Positions 1 to 5,705 of a stretch of 7,090 nucleotides of DNA are shown piece after piece. The stretch lies in contig CAYLOC010000167.1 in NCBI GenBank assembly GCA_964385195.1, positions 1 through 7,090 of the forward strand. Reading direction: 5' to 3'. Position 1 is the first letter of the stretch; every line of letters begins with the position of its first letter. The notes under the pieces were generated by a model. The model was not told the DNA's origin and searched no databases. It saw only the letters and a program-made list of their open reading frames with translations. The translations under genes and the position numbers were made by a program. The stretch comes from CAYLOC01 sp964385195. GTDB lineage: Bacteria > Actinomycetota > Actinomycetes > Propionibacteriales > Nocardioidaceae.

Positions 1-6
1 CGAGGG

Positions 7-80
7 TAGCGGGGGGAGGATTTGAACCTCCGACCTCTGGGTTATGAGCCCAGCGAGCTACCGAACTGCTCCACCCCGCG
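7..80 (-). tRNA. Initiator tRNA-fMet (anticodon CAT)
   Basis: The minus strand folds into a full 74-nt cloverleaf. The acceptor strands are CGCGGGG (74-80) and CCCCGCT (8-14), with discriminator A at 7. The D stem is GAGC/GCTC, the anticodon stem CTGGG/CCCAG, and the T stem GGAGG/CCTCC with loop TTCAAAT. The anticodon CAT is at 44-46. Three features mark it as the initiator rather than an elongator: an unpaired first acceptor position (C1 opposite U72), three consecutive G-C pairs flanking the anticodon loop, and an A11-U24 pair in the D stem. Its role is to deliver formyl-methionine to the ribosomal P site. The 3' CCA is not encoded (the next bases on the minus strand are CCC), so it must be added after transcription. 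Its own promoter is probably the element at 104-132. Confidence 0.98.
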
Positions 81-103
81 GTGGCTGTCTCCAGCAGAAG
101 CCA

Positions 104-132
104 AGACTACGGCCTCGACGTACGGCAATCAA
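104..132 (-). promoter_or_regulatory. Sigma70-type promoter of the initiator tRNA
   Basis: On the minus strand TTGATT (127-132; four of six matches to TTGACA) is followed by exactly 17 bp and then TAGTCT (104-109, a TAnnnT -10 element). Transcription would begin near position 97, giving a short leader of about 17 nt before the mature tRNA 5' end at 80, to be removed by RNase P. The spacing and location, between the UPF0182 stop codon and the tRNA, make this the best promoter candidate in the gap 81-184. I see nothing else functional in that gap. Confidence 0.65.
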
Positions 133-184
133 GTTCTCTGTGTTCGAGCTCGGCGTCGTATATCCAGCCCATAAGGACCCCCAC

Positions 185-3100
185 TCAACCCCCGCCGTCT
201 CCGGTTGACGGCGAGGTGGTGGATGCAGGCGGTGAGGGCGTGGACCCAGGAGACTCCAAGCCCTCCTTGCCCCGCAGCTTCATCGCCTTCTGCAACCACT
301 CCTCGGCTTCCTCGTTCGCCTTCTGGTAGCCGGCGAGGTCACGGTTCTGCAAGGCCTGTTGCCCTTCCTGGAAAGCGTCCTGGGCATTTTGCAGGTACTG
401 GCTGATCTTCTCCTGGGCAGAAGCCGGAGGCGTGGTCGGCCCTTCCTTGCCCTCACCGCCCGAGCCTTGATGGTCCTTGCCGCCCCCTCCGTCCTGGGAG
501 GGCGGCGTGGTGGGCGGCGGTGTCGTGGACTTCTCCAACCCGATCGCGCGGTCCAGTGCCTGGTCAAAACTGCGCCCGATCCCCACCTTCTGGTTCAGCG
601 ACACCACGACGTACTGCAGGATCGGGTACGACCCCGGCCCGCCGCGCTTGGTGTAGATCGGCTGGGCATAGAGCATCTCCCCCGCCAGCGGCAGCGTCAG
701 CAGGTTGCCGCGCATCACCTTGGTCTCGCTCTGGTTGAACGGCAGCAGCGTCTCTCGTACGTCGGAGTCGTTGTTGAGCACGTTCTGCATCTGCCCCGGC
801 CCGGGCACGGTGTTGTCGCTCGGCAGCTCGAAGACAGTGATCTGGCCGTAGTCGTCGCTGGTCGCCTCCGCGTTCACGGAGACGAAACTGGCCAGGTTCT
901 GCCGGTTCTGTGGAACATAGACCGTGCTCAACGCGAAGTGCGGGTTGTTCCCTTTCGGTAGTTTCACCGTCAGGTAGTACGGCGGCTGCGATGACGTCGA
1001 CGAGATCGGGTCCTGCGGGACCTTCCACTGTTCCGACCCGTTGTAGAAGGTGTGCGGGTCGGTGACGTGGTAGGAGGTCAGGATCTGCCGCTGCACCTTG
1101 AACATGTCCTCGGGATAGCGCAGATGCGCCATCAGGTCCTGCGAGATCGCCGACTTCGGCTTCACCACGCCGGGGAACGCCTTCATCCACGCCTTCAGCA
1201 CCGGGTCATCGGTGTCCCACTCGTACAGCGTGACCGTCCCGTCGTAGGCGTCGACGGTGATCTTGACCGAGTTGCGGATGTAGTTGATGTTGTGCGACCG
1301 GTGCCCTGCCACGGCATTCTCCCGAGTCAGCGTGTCCTGCGTCGCCTGGTTGAGGTCCACGATCTCCGACATCGGGTAGTGCGCGGTCGTAGTGAACCCG
1401 TCCAGGATCCACTTCACCTTGCCGTCCACCACGGCGGGATAGGGGTTGCCGTCGATCGTCAGCCACGGCGCCACCTGCTCGGCCATCGTCCGCGGATCCC
1501 GGTCGTAGATGATCTTCGAGTCCGGGTTCACCCGCCCCGACAACAGGATCGAGGAGTCCCAGAACTTCGCGGCGTACAGCACCTTGTGGAACGTCGACCC
1601 CACGGGAACCCCGCCCTCCCCGTCGTAGGTGGAGTTCTGGTCCGACCCCGAGCCACCCACGCGTGGGATGTTCAGCTCCACCGGCGCCTTCCCTTTCGGC
1701 GCCCCGACGATCGAGTACGCCGGTTCGTTCTCGCCGAAGTAGATCTGCTGCCGGTAGTTGCCGAACTGACCCTGGGTCGGCAGGTTCTTCTCCGCCCACA
1801 CCGGGTCGCCGTTCGAGGCGCGCTTGTCGCCGTAGGCAGCGACCACGCCGTACCCGTGCGTGTAGACGGTGTGGTCGTTGTTCCAGTTGCGCTGGGACTT
1901 CTTCAAACCGTTGAGGTTCAGCCCCCGCGTCGCGACCACCACATCCTTGGCCGGGCCCTTGCCGTTGAAGGTGTAGCGGTCGACGTCCAGTACGTCGGGG
2001 AACGTGTAGAACCCGCGCATCTGTTGCAGGTTCTCAAACGCTGGTGATACCAGTTTGGGGTCAATCACCCGTACGCCGGGAAGGTCGCTGGCCAGGCTCT
2101 TGATCTGCTGCGGGCTCTTGTCCGTCTTCCCCGGATAGGAGATGGTGTCGATCCCGGAAAGGTTGTAAGCATCGCGGGTCGCCTTGATGTTCATCGCGAT
2201 GTACGGCGCCTCCTTGTCCGGCTCGGAGGGCTTGACCTGAAGCTTCTGCACGATCAGCGGCCAAATGGCCCCGATCAGCAGCGCCGCCACGACCAGGCTG
2301 CCGAGGCCGATCAACGGCAGCAGCCACCCCGGACGCACCAGGTTGACGAAGAACAACACCGCACAGATCAACGCGATGATCGACAAGATGTTCTTCGATG
2401 GCAGCACGGCATGCGCATCGGTGTAGGTGATGCCGTCGATCAGCCGGCCCTTCGCCATCACCGCGCCGTACTTGTCCATCCAGTACGCCACGGCTTTGAG
2501 CAGGATGAACACCCCGATCAGCACCGACAGCTGCTTCTGCGCCCCCGCCCCGAACCGGTCGTTCTTGACTTGCAGCCGGATCCCGCCGTACAGGTAGTGC
2601 GTGACGACCGCGGCAACGAACGCCAAGAACACCAGCACGAAACCGTAGGTGAGCAGGTACCGGTACCACGGGTAGTCGAAGACGTAGAAGCTGATGTCGC
2701 GGTGGAAGTAGACGTCACCCTTGCCGAACGACACCCCGTTCTGCCACATCAGATACGTCTTCCACTGACCGGACGCGCTGGCGCCGGCGAAGAGGAAGAT
2801 CACGAACCCGACCCCGAAGAACAGCCATCGCTTGAACGGGTCGATCGCGTCCTGGTAGCGCTCCAGCGTGGTGTTGCGGTAGCCGTCGGCCACGAGCACC
2901 GGACGGATGCGGTGCGCCAGGTAGACGTTGGCCATGATCACCCCGGCGAACACCACGCCAAGGACGATGAACAGCAGGATCCGGACCACCAGTGCCTTGG
3001 TGTAGACACCGCCGTACCCCAACGAGGAGAACCACAGCTTCGCGGTCCACACCTGCACGAAGATCGAGAACAGCACCACCAGCGCGACCACGGCCGCCAG

Positions 3101-3193
3101 CGTCGGGAGCAGGGCACGCGGGCGCCGCGACGGCTGCTTCTTGGCCGTCGGCGGCTTGGCCGTGCCGCCGCGCCCGCCGAAGATCCCGCTCAC
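185..3193 (-). CDS. UPF0182 family large membrane protein
   Basis: A 1002-residue integral membrane protein of the UPF0182 family (mycobacterial relatives such as Rv3193c and Rv0064 are of similar size). Function is unknown. The N-terminus is basic and cytoplasmic-looking (about 1-27). About seven hydrophobic helices follow, near residues 28-50, 68-92, 122-142, 178-202, 222-238, 267-286 and 289-314. From about 320 to 886 there is a large soluble domain, probably extracytoplasmic, with family-typical stretches such as APYIAMNI (329-336), a TVDAYDGTVTLYEWD strand pair near 640, and a repeated Y-V-P/QNR type region. Residues 887-1002 form a tail: a Pro/Thr/Gly-rich linker, a charged helix with coiled-coil character (about 927-976), then a Ser/Pro/Thr/Gly end. 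The start is GTG, chosen because AAGGAG (3198-3203) lies 4 nt upstream and because the GTGA overlaps the stop of the PPA1383-type gene, suggesting coupled translation. It is the last gene of the operon. The family call is confident; a transporter or envelope-assembly role would be a guess. Confidence 0.96.
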   Translation of the reverse strand: MSGIFGGRGGTAKPPTAKKQPSRRPRALLPTLAAVVALVVLFSIFVQVWTAKLWFSSLGYGGVYTKALVVRILLFIVLGVVFAGVIMANVYLAHRIRPVLVADGYRNTTLERYQDAIDPFKRWLFFGVGFVIFLFAGASASGQWKTYLMWQNGVSFGKGDVYFHRDISFYVFDYPWYRYLLTYGFVLVFLAFVAAVVTHYLYGGIRLQVKNDRFGAGAQKQLSVLIGVFILLKAVAYWMDKYGAVMAKGRLIDGITYTDAHAVLPSKNILSIIALICAVLFFVNLVRPGWLLPLIGLGSLVVAALLIGAIWPLIVQKLQVKPSEPDKEAPYIAMNIKATRDAYNLSGIDTISYPGKTDKSPQQIKSLASDLPGVRVIDPKLVSPAFENLQQMRGFYTFPDVLDVDRYTFNGKGPAKDVVVATRGLNLNGLKKSQRNWNNDHTVYTHGYGVVAAYGDKRASNGDPVWAEKNLPTQGQFGNYRQQIYFGENEPAYSIVGAPKGKAPVELNIPRVGGSGSDQNSTYDGEGGVPVGSTFHKVLYAAKFWDSSILLSGRVNPDSKIIYDRDPRTMAEQVAPWLTIDGNPYPAVVDGKVKWILDGFTTTAHYPMSEIVDLNQATQDTLTRENAVAGHRSHNINYIRNSVKITVDAYDGTVTLYEWDTDDPVLKAWMKAFPGVVKPKSAISQDLMAHLRYPEDMFKVQRQILTSYHVTDPHTFYNGSEQWKVPQDPISSTSSQPPYYLTVKLPKGNNPHFALSTVYVPQNRQNLASFVSVNAEATSDDYGQITVFELPSDNTVPGPGQMQNVLNNDSDVRETLLPFNQSETKVMRGNLLTLPLAGEMLYAQPIYTKRGGPGSYPILQYVVVSLNQKVGIGRSFDQALDRAIGLEKSTTPPPTTPPSQDGGGGKDHQGSGGEGKEGPTTPPASAQEKISQYLQNAQDAFQEGQQALQNRDLAGYQKANEEAEEWLQKAMKLRGKEGLESPGSTPSPPASTTSPSTGDGGG
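193..213 (-). terminator. Possible U-tract-less hairpin at operon end
   Basis: A perfect 7-bp inverted repeat, CGCCGTC (193-199) and GACGGCG (207-213) with a 7-nt loop, sits in the last codons of the UPF0182 gene, five bases before its TGA. In RNA from the minus strand it would form a GC-rich hairpin at the end of the operon and upstream of the tRNA promoter. There is no T-run after it, so it is not a canonical intrinsic terminator. In GC-rich DNA a stem of this size can arise by chance. I found no better terminator candidate between 81 and 187. Confidence 0.22.
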
Positions 3194-3753
3194 CGCACTC
3201 CTTCATCCGTCGTCGCGCCGCCGGGCTCCAGGGTCTCATGCAACAGCGCGACCAGGCCGGGCGCCATGTCCGGACCCTGCAGGACCGCGGCATCGTCATC
3301 ATGGGAACGTACGCGGACCACACAATGTGCCACACCGGACCGCAGCACACCGACCGCGACCCGTACATCCTGTCGCTGCGGGTGCTCCAGGGCGAACTCC
3401 GGTGCGTACGCCGGATCGTCCGGTGCCTGGGACTCGGCGTCAGCGGGCAGCGTGACCCGCTCCAGCACCGCCACCGCTCCGTGCACCTGCGGCGGGAACT
3501 CGATCCGCTGTAACAGCTCCTCGAACCCGCCCGCCTCATGGGCGATGTCCTGCTCCACCGGCGTGAGCGCGCCAGTGTGGTCAGCGTGCATCCTCAGCGC
3601 AGCAGCGGTGCGCGGTTCGGTGGCCGCGAGCTCGGCGGAGCCGGCCAGCGCGAACAGTCGCGGGGGCCGGTCCCAGCCGGACCGGCCGACGTACCGCTCC
3701 ACCTCCACCACCGTGGCCCGCAGGTCCTCCACCGCCGGCGTGAACTCACTCAC
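3190..3753 (-). CDS. PPA1383 family protein (conserved actinobacterial, function unknown)
   Basis: A 187-residue, acidic, apparently soluble protein with no signal peptide or membrane helix. It resembles the actinobacterial PPA1383 family, which I know mainly as a conserved neighbour of UPF0182 genes. Recognisable family-like stretches are GWDRPPRLFAL (26-36), LTPVEQ (63-68), the ELLQRIEFPP segment (79-88), VLERVTLP (96-103), HPQRQDVRVAVGVLRSG (124-140) and RSHDDDAAVLQGPDMAPGL (149-167). No catalytic motif is evident. The start is GTG, with only a weak purine stretch (GGGGG, 5 nt upstream). Its start is 12 bp after the protease stop and its end overlaps the UPF0182 start by 4 bp (GTGA), so it is embedded in the operon and probably translated from ribosomes arriving from upstream. 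Synteny and translational coupling suggest it works with UPF0182 or the Lon-like protease, perhaps as a cytoplasmic partner; that is inference. Confidence 0.82.
   Translation of the reverse strand: MSEFTPAVEDLRATVVEVERYVGRSGWDRPPRLFALAGSAELAATEPRTAAALRMHADHTGALTPVEQDIAHEAGGFEELLQRIEFPPQVHGAVAVLERVTLPADAESQAPDDPAYAPEFALEHPQRQDVRVAVGVLRSGVAHCVVRVRSHDDDAAVLQGPDMAPGLVALLHETLEPGGATTDEGVR
3198..3203 (-). promoter_or_regulatory. Shine-Dalgarno site of the UPF0182 gene
   Basis: AAGGAG on the minus strand, 4 nt before the GTG at 3191-3193, inside the end of the PPA1383-type coding region. It supports this GTG as the start even though the two genes overlap. Confidence 0.7.
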
Positions 3754-3765
3754 GTCGACCCCCGC

Positions 3766-4827
3766 TCACCGGCAGATCGGGAGGTCGGCGTCGGACGAGC
3801 CGAGGTGCTTCAGCGCCTGGATCGCCTCATGCAGCGTGGAGATCTTGATCAGGGTCATGTCGTCGGCCAGGTGCGACTTGGCCGCCTCGGCACAGTCCCC
3901 GTCGGGCACCAGGAACACCTGTGCACCCTTGGAGTACGCCCCCGCCATCTTCTGCTGGACACCGCCGATCGGCCCGACCTCCCCCTGGGCGTTGATCGTG
4001 CCGGTACCGGCGATGAACCGGCCGCCGGTGAGTTTGCCGGGGGTGAGCATGTCGTAGATCGCCAGCGAGAACATGGTGCCCGCGCTGGGGCCGCCGATGT
4101 GCTCGACGATCTCGTGGTTGAACGTGATCGTGAACGGCGGGACCTCCTGCAGCGCCGCCCCGACGCGGGACTTCGACGAGTCGTCCGGGGACGGCTCGGT
4201 GGTCATCGTCACCGTCTTCTTCGTGCCGTCACGCCGGATGGTCACCTGTACCCGCGAACCTGGCTTGAGGCTGCTGATGGCCTCGACGGCGGCGGTCACG
4301 TTGGTGGTGTGCTTGCCGTTGACGGCGGTGATGACGTCACCCTTGTGCAGGGTGCCGTCGGCGGGTGCGCCCTTGACGACCTGCACGACCTTCACGGTGA
4401 CCGGGACGCGGGCCGCGTGCAGTGCGGCGATGATGGCGGTCTCTTGGGACCCGATCATTTCCTGCTTGTTCTCGGTCTTGACCTGCTTCACCGACTCATC
4501 CGGCGGATAGATGAGATCCCGCGGGAGCAGGATGTCGTTCTGCGCCACCCATGCGTTGAGCGCCGCTCCGAGCCGGACATGTGCATCGGGACGGGTGACC
4601 GACACCGTGACCATGTTCAGGTGCCCGCTGGTCGGGTACGTCTTGTGCCCGGAGATGGTGATGATGGGTTTGCTCTCGTACTTGCCCAGGGCGTTCTTCG
4701 TGGGACCGGGCGACATGATGACGTAGGGGATCGGCACGACCAGCGCCACGACCACCAACGCCACCAGTGGCACCAGACCTGCGACCAGGGTGACGTTGCG
4801 GCGTCTCATCGTCGGGAATGATGTCAC
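3766..4827 (-). CDS. Membrane-anchored PDZ / Lon-like (S16) serine protease, YlbL type
   Basis: A 353-residue protein with the domain order of YlbL-type proteases. A short cytoplasmic start precedes one hydrophobic anchor (about 11-38). The family's SPGPT turn (39-43) follows, then a linker, a PDZ domain (about 146-210, with KGDVITAVNG at 162-171) and a C-terminal Lon-type proteolytic domain (about 225-342). The catalytic dyad is visible: Ser248 in GGPSAG and Lys293 in GGVQQKMAGA, 45 residues apart, close to the spacing in Lon. GTGTI (275-279) and the VPDG segment (307-310) are also Lon-like. There is no ATPase domain, so it would cut exposed or already unfolded substrates at the outer face of the membrane. 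The GTG start at 4827 is chosen because it forms a GTGA overlap with the upstream small gene; an ATG at 4809 (residue 7, MRRR just before the anchor) is a realistic alternative. Neither has a good Shine-Dalgarno site, so translational coupling is likely. The physiological substrate is unknown. Confidence 0.95.
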   Translation of the reverse strand: MTSFPTMRRRNVTLVAGLVPLVALVVVALVVPIPYVIMSPGPTKNALGKYESKPIITISGHKTYPTSGHLNMVTVSVTRPDAHVRLGAALNAWVAQNDILLPRDLIYPPDESVKQVKTENKQEMIGSQETAIIAALHAARVPVTVKVVQVVKGAPADGTLHKGDVITAVNGKHTTNVTAAVEAISSLKPGSRVQVTIRRDGTKKTVTMTTEPSPDDSSKSRVGAALQEVPPFTITFNHEIVEHIGGPSAGTMFSLAIYDMLTPGKLTGGRFIAGTGTINAQGEVGPIGGVQQKMAGAYSKGAQVFLVPDGDCAEAAKSHLADDMTLIKISTLHEAIQALKHLGSSDADLPICR

Positions 4828-5084
4828 CGCGGCGGCTCGGCCGCCGAGCGGGGGCTGCTGGTACTGCGGCGCAGTGCCACTCCGCGTGAGGGTTCGACGT
4901 ACGCCGACCGGACGGCGGTGGCCTTGCGCGGCAGTGGCTTGCGCAGGGCGCGCTCCATGCGTCGCATCGCGGCGGGTGAGTCGTCCCGGCGTACCTCACC
5001 ACGGCTGCGGCCGGCCCACGTTGCCCACACCATCGCCAGGCACATGGCCGCGACTGCGGGCACCAGCCACCACAGCACCTGCAC
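4824..5084 (-). CDS. Small single-pass membrane protein, uncharacterised
   Basis: An 86-residue protein that I cannot assign to a named family. It begins with one strong hydrophobic segment with several Trp (residues 3-24, including LWWLVP and MVWATWAG). A highly basic, probably cytoplasmic region follows, rich in Arg, Ser and Ala (RRMERALRKPLPRK at 41-54), ending in a Ser/Pro/Arg-rich low-complexity tail. The coding case rests on a GTG start with AAGGAG at 5096-5101 (11-nt spacer), on the GTGA overlap of its stop with the Lon-like protease start, and on small one-helix proteins being common at this position in Actinobacteria. The overlap implies stoichiometric, coupled synthesis with the protease. 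It could be an adaptor or stability factor for it, but this is inference. A TAnnnT element (TACCCT, 5114-5119) about 30 bp upstream could be a -10, but I see no matching -35. Confidence 0.75.
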   Translation of the reverse strand: MQVLWWLVPAVAAMCLAMVWATWAGRSRGEVRRDDSPAAMRRMERALRKPLPRKATAVRSAYVEPSRGVALRRSTSSPRSAAEPPR

Positions 5085-5095
5085 CGCACACCCCT

Positions 5096-5101
5096 CTCCT
5101 T
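5096..5101 (-). promoter_or_regulatory. Shine-Dalgarno site of the small membrane protein gene
   Basis: AAGGAG on the minus strand, continuing as a purine run (AGGGG), upstream of the GTG at 5082-5084. The spacer is 11 nt from AAGGAG, shorter if pairing shifts into the following purines. It is the only strong ribosome binding site for the overlapping small-gene/protease pair. Confidence 0.6.
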
Positions 5102-5149
5102 ACGACCGCTCCCAGGGTACGTCGACCGGGGGCACCAGCCGCGTCGTCG

Positions 5150-5581
5150 TTACGGCGAGCCGACCCACTCATCGGTGCCGTCGGCGAACCACTGGTGCTT
5201 CCAGATCGGCAGCCGGGACTTCAACTCGTCGATCGTCCACTGACACGCGCGGAAGGCATCCCCCCGATGGCCACATGCGACACCGACCACGACGGCAACG
5301 TCGCCGATGGCCAGGGCACCCACCCGGTGTGCCGCGGCGACCGCGCGCACACCCGCCATGCCTGCGGCCTCACCGACGATGGTGCGGGCCGCCGCCTCCG
5401 CAGTGGGGTGGGAGGAGTACTCCAGCGCGGTCACGGTCCGGCCGCCGTCGTGGTCCCGGACGGTGCCCACGAACACCGCGACGCCTCCCGACGACGGCTC
5501 CTGGACGAGGTCATAGATGCGTGCGACGTCCAACGGCTCGGTGCTGATCTCCGCCAGCCGGACCGGGTCTGGTCGTGTCAC
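5150..5581 (-). CDS. moaE: Molybdopterin synthase catalytic (large) subunit MoaE
   Basis: MoaE pairs with the thiocarboxylated small subunit MoaD to turn cyclic pyranopterin monophosphate into molybdopterin in the cytoplasm, a middle step of molybdenum cofactor synthesis. Family marks are clear: FVGTVRDHDGGRTVTALEY, the HRVGALAIGD strand-turn, CGHRGDAF, and the active-site segment DELKSRLPIWKHQ. Its two Lys are seven residues apart, matching the catalytic Lys pair (119/126) of the E. coli enzyme. Two starts compete. A GTG at 5597-5599 gives 149 residues. The GTG at 5579-5581 gives 143 residues and is preferred because GGAGG (5590-5594) sits 8 nt before it, inside the longer frame. However, a -10-like TAGGGT 7 nt before 5599 could give a leaderless message from the longer start. 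No moaD, moaA or moaC is in the window. It precedes the protease operon by 65 bp and is divergent from the DUF2342 gene. The length is normal and no key residue is missing. Confidence 0.96.
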   Translation of the reverse strand: MTRPDPVRLAEISTEPLDVARIYDLVQEPSSGGVAVFVGTVRDHDGGRTVTALEYSSHPTAEAAARTIVGEAAGMAGVRAVAAAHRVGALAIGDVAVVVGVACGHRGDAFRACQWTIDELKSRLPIWKHQWFADGTDEWVGSP

Positions 5582-5589
5582 CGCCACGT

Positions 5590-5594
5590 CCTCC
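5590..5594 (-). promoter_or_regulatory. Shine-Dalgarno site deciding the moaE start
   Basis: GGAGG on the minus strand, 8 nt before the GTG at 5579-5581. It lies within codons 2-4 of the longer open frame from 5599 and so argues for the shorter MoaE. Confidence 0.6.
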
Positions 5595-5606
5595 GTCACA
5601 TGTCCG

Positions 5607-5612
5607 ACCCTA
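5607..5612 (-). promoter_or_regulatory. Possible -10 element facing moaE
   Basis: TAGGGT (TAnnnT form) on the minus strand, ending 7 nt before the GTG at 5597-5599. Transcription would start at about 5599-5600, giving either a leaderless message from that GTG or a leader of about 18 nt carrying GGAGG. No convincing -35 is found 16-18 bp upstream, so this is a weak call. Confidence 0.35.
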
Positions 5613-5640
5613 CCGGTGCCACGCGATGAGGCGAGGGCAG

Positions 5641-5679
5641 CGCCGTCAGCCGGCGCCGTCAGCCGGCGCCTTCAGCCGG
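5641..5679. repeat. Three tandem 13-bp repeats in the divergent promoter region
   Basis: Three head-to-tail copies of CGCCGTCAGCCGG lie at 5641-5653, 5654-5666 and 5667-5679; the third differs by one base (CGCCTTCAGCCGG). At the junctions they form overlapping palindromes (GCCGGC and GGCGCC). The array lies between the divergent moaE and DUF2342 genes, and the third copy contains the putative -35 (TTCAGC) of the latter. It may be a regulator binding array or a simple slippage-derived tandem repeat. Confidence 0.85.
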
Positions 5680-5699
5680 CGCGGGCCGGTCAGTACCGT
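5671..5699 (+). promoter_or_regulatory. Candidate leaderless promoter of the DUF2342 gene
   Basis: TTCAGC (5671-5676; three of six matches to TTGACA), a 17-bp spacer, then TACCGT (5694-5699, TAnnnT). Six bases separate the -10 from the ATG at 5706, so the transcription start would fall on the A of the start codon. That is the layout of leaderless promoters, common in Actinobacteria. The ATG has no usable Shine-Dalgarno site (only GGGG one base before it), which fits leaderless initiation. Confidence 0.55.
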
Positions 5700-5705
5700 A
5701 GGGGC

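Noticed and set aside
1052..2047. A 331-codon plus-strand frame inside UPF0182
   Set aside because: Antisense shadow frame with a biased Arg/Val/His composition, lying wholly within a confidently identified gene.
2411..4057. A 548-codon open frame on the plus strand, opposite UPF0182 and the PPA1383-type gene
   Set aside because: It spans three real minus-strand genes, has no recognisable domain, and its composition (His/Arg/Asp/Val-rich, then Ser/Ala/Arg-rich) is that of antisense frames in GC-rich DNA.
3538..4821. A 427-codon plus-strand frame antisense to the Lon-like protease
   Set aside because: It mirrors the protease codons almost exactly and is rich in Arg, Asp, His and Gly, with no domain; it is a shadow frame.
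4835..4849. A 7-bp inverted repeat with a 1-nt centre just before the Lon-like protease start
   Set aside because: It lies within codons of the small gene's Ala/Pro/Arg tail in very GC-rich sequence. The loop is too tight for the full stem, and no T-run follows, so neither terminator nor regulatory hairpin is supported.
5085..5149. A promoter or terminator in the 65-bp gap between moaE and the small gene
   Set aside because: Only a lone TACCCT -10-like element is present, without a -35, and no hairpin with a T-run is visible; not enough for a separate feature.
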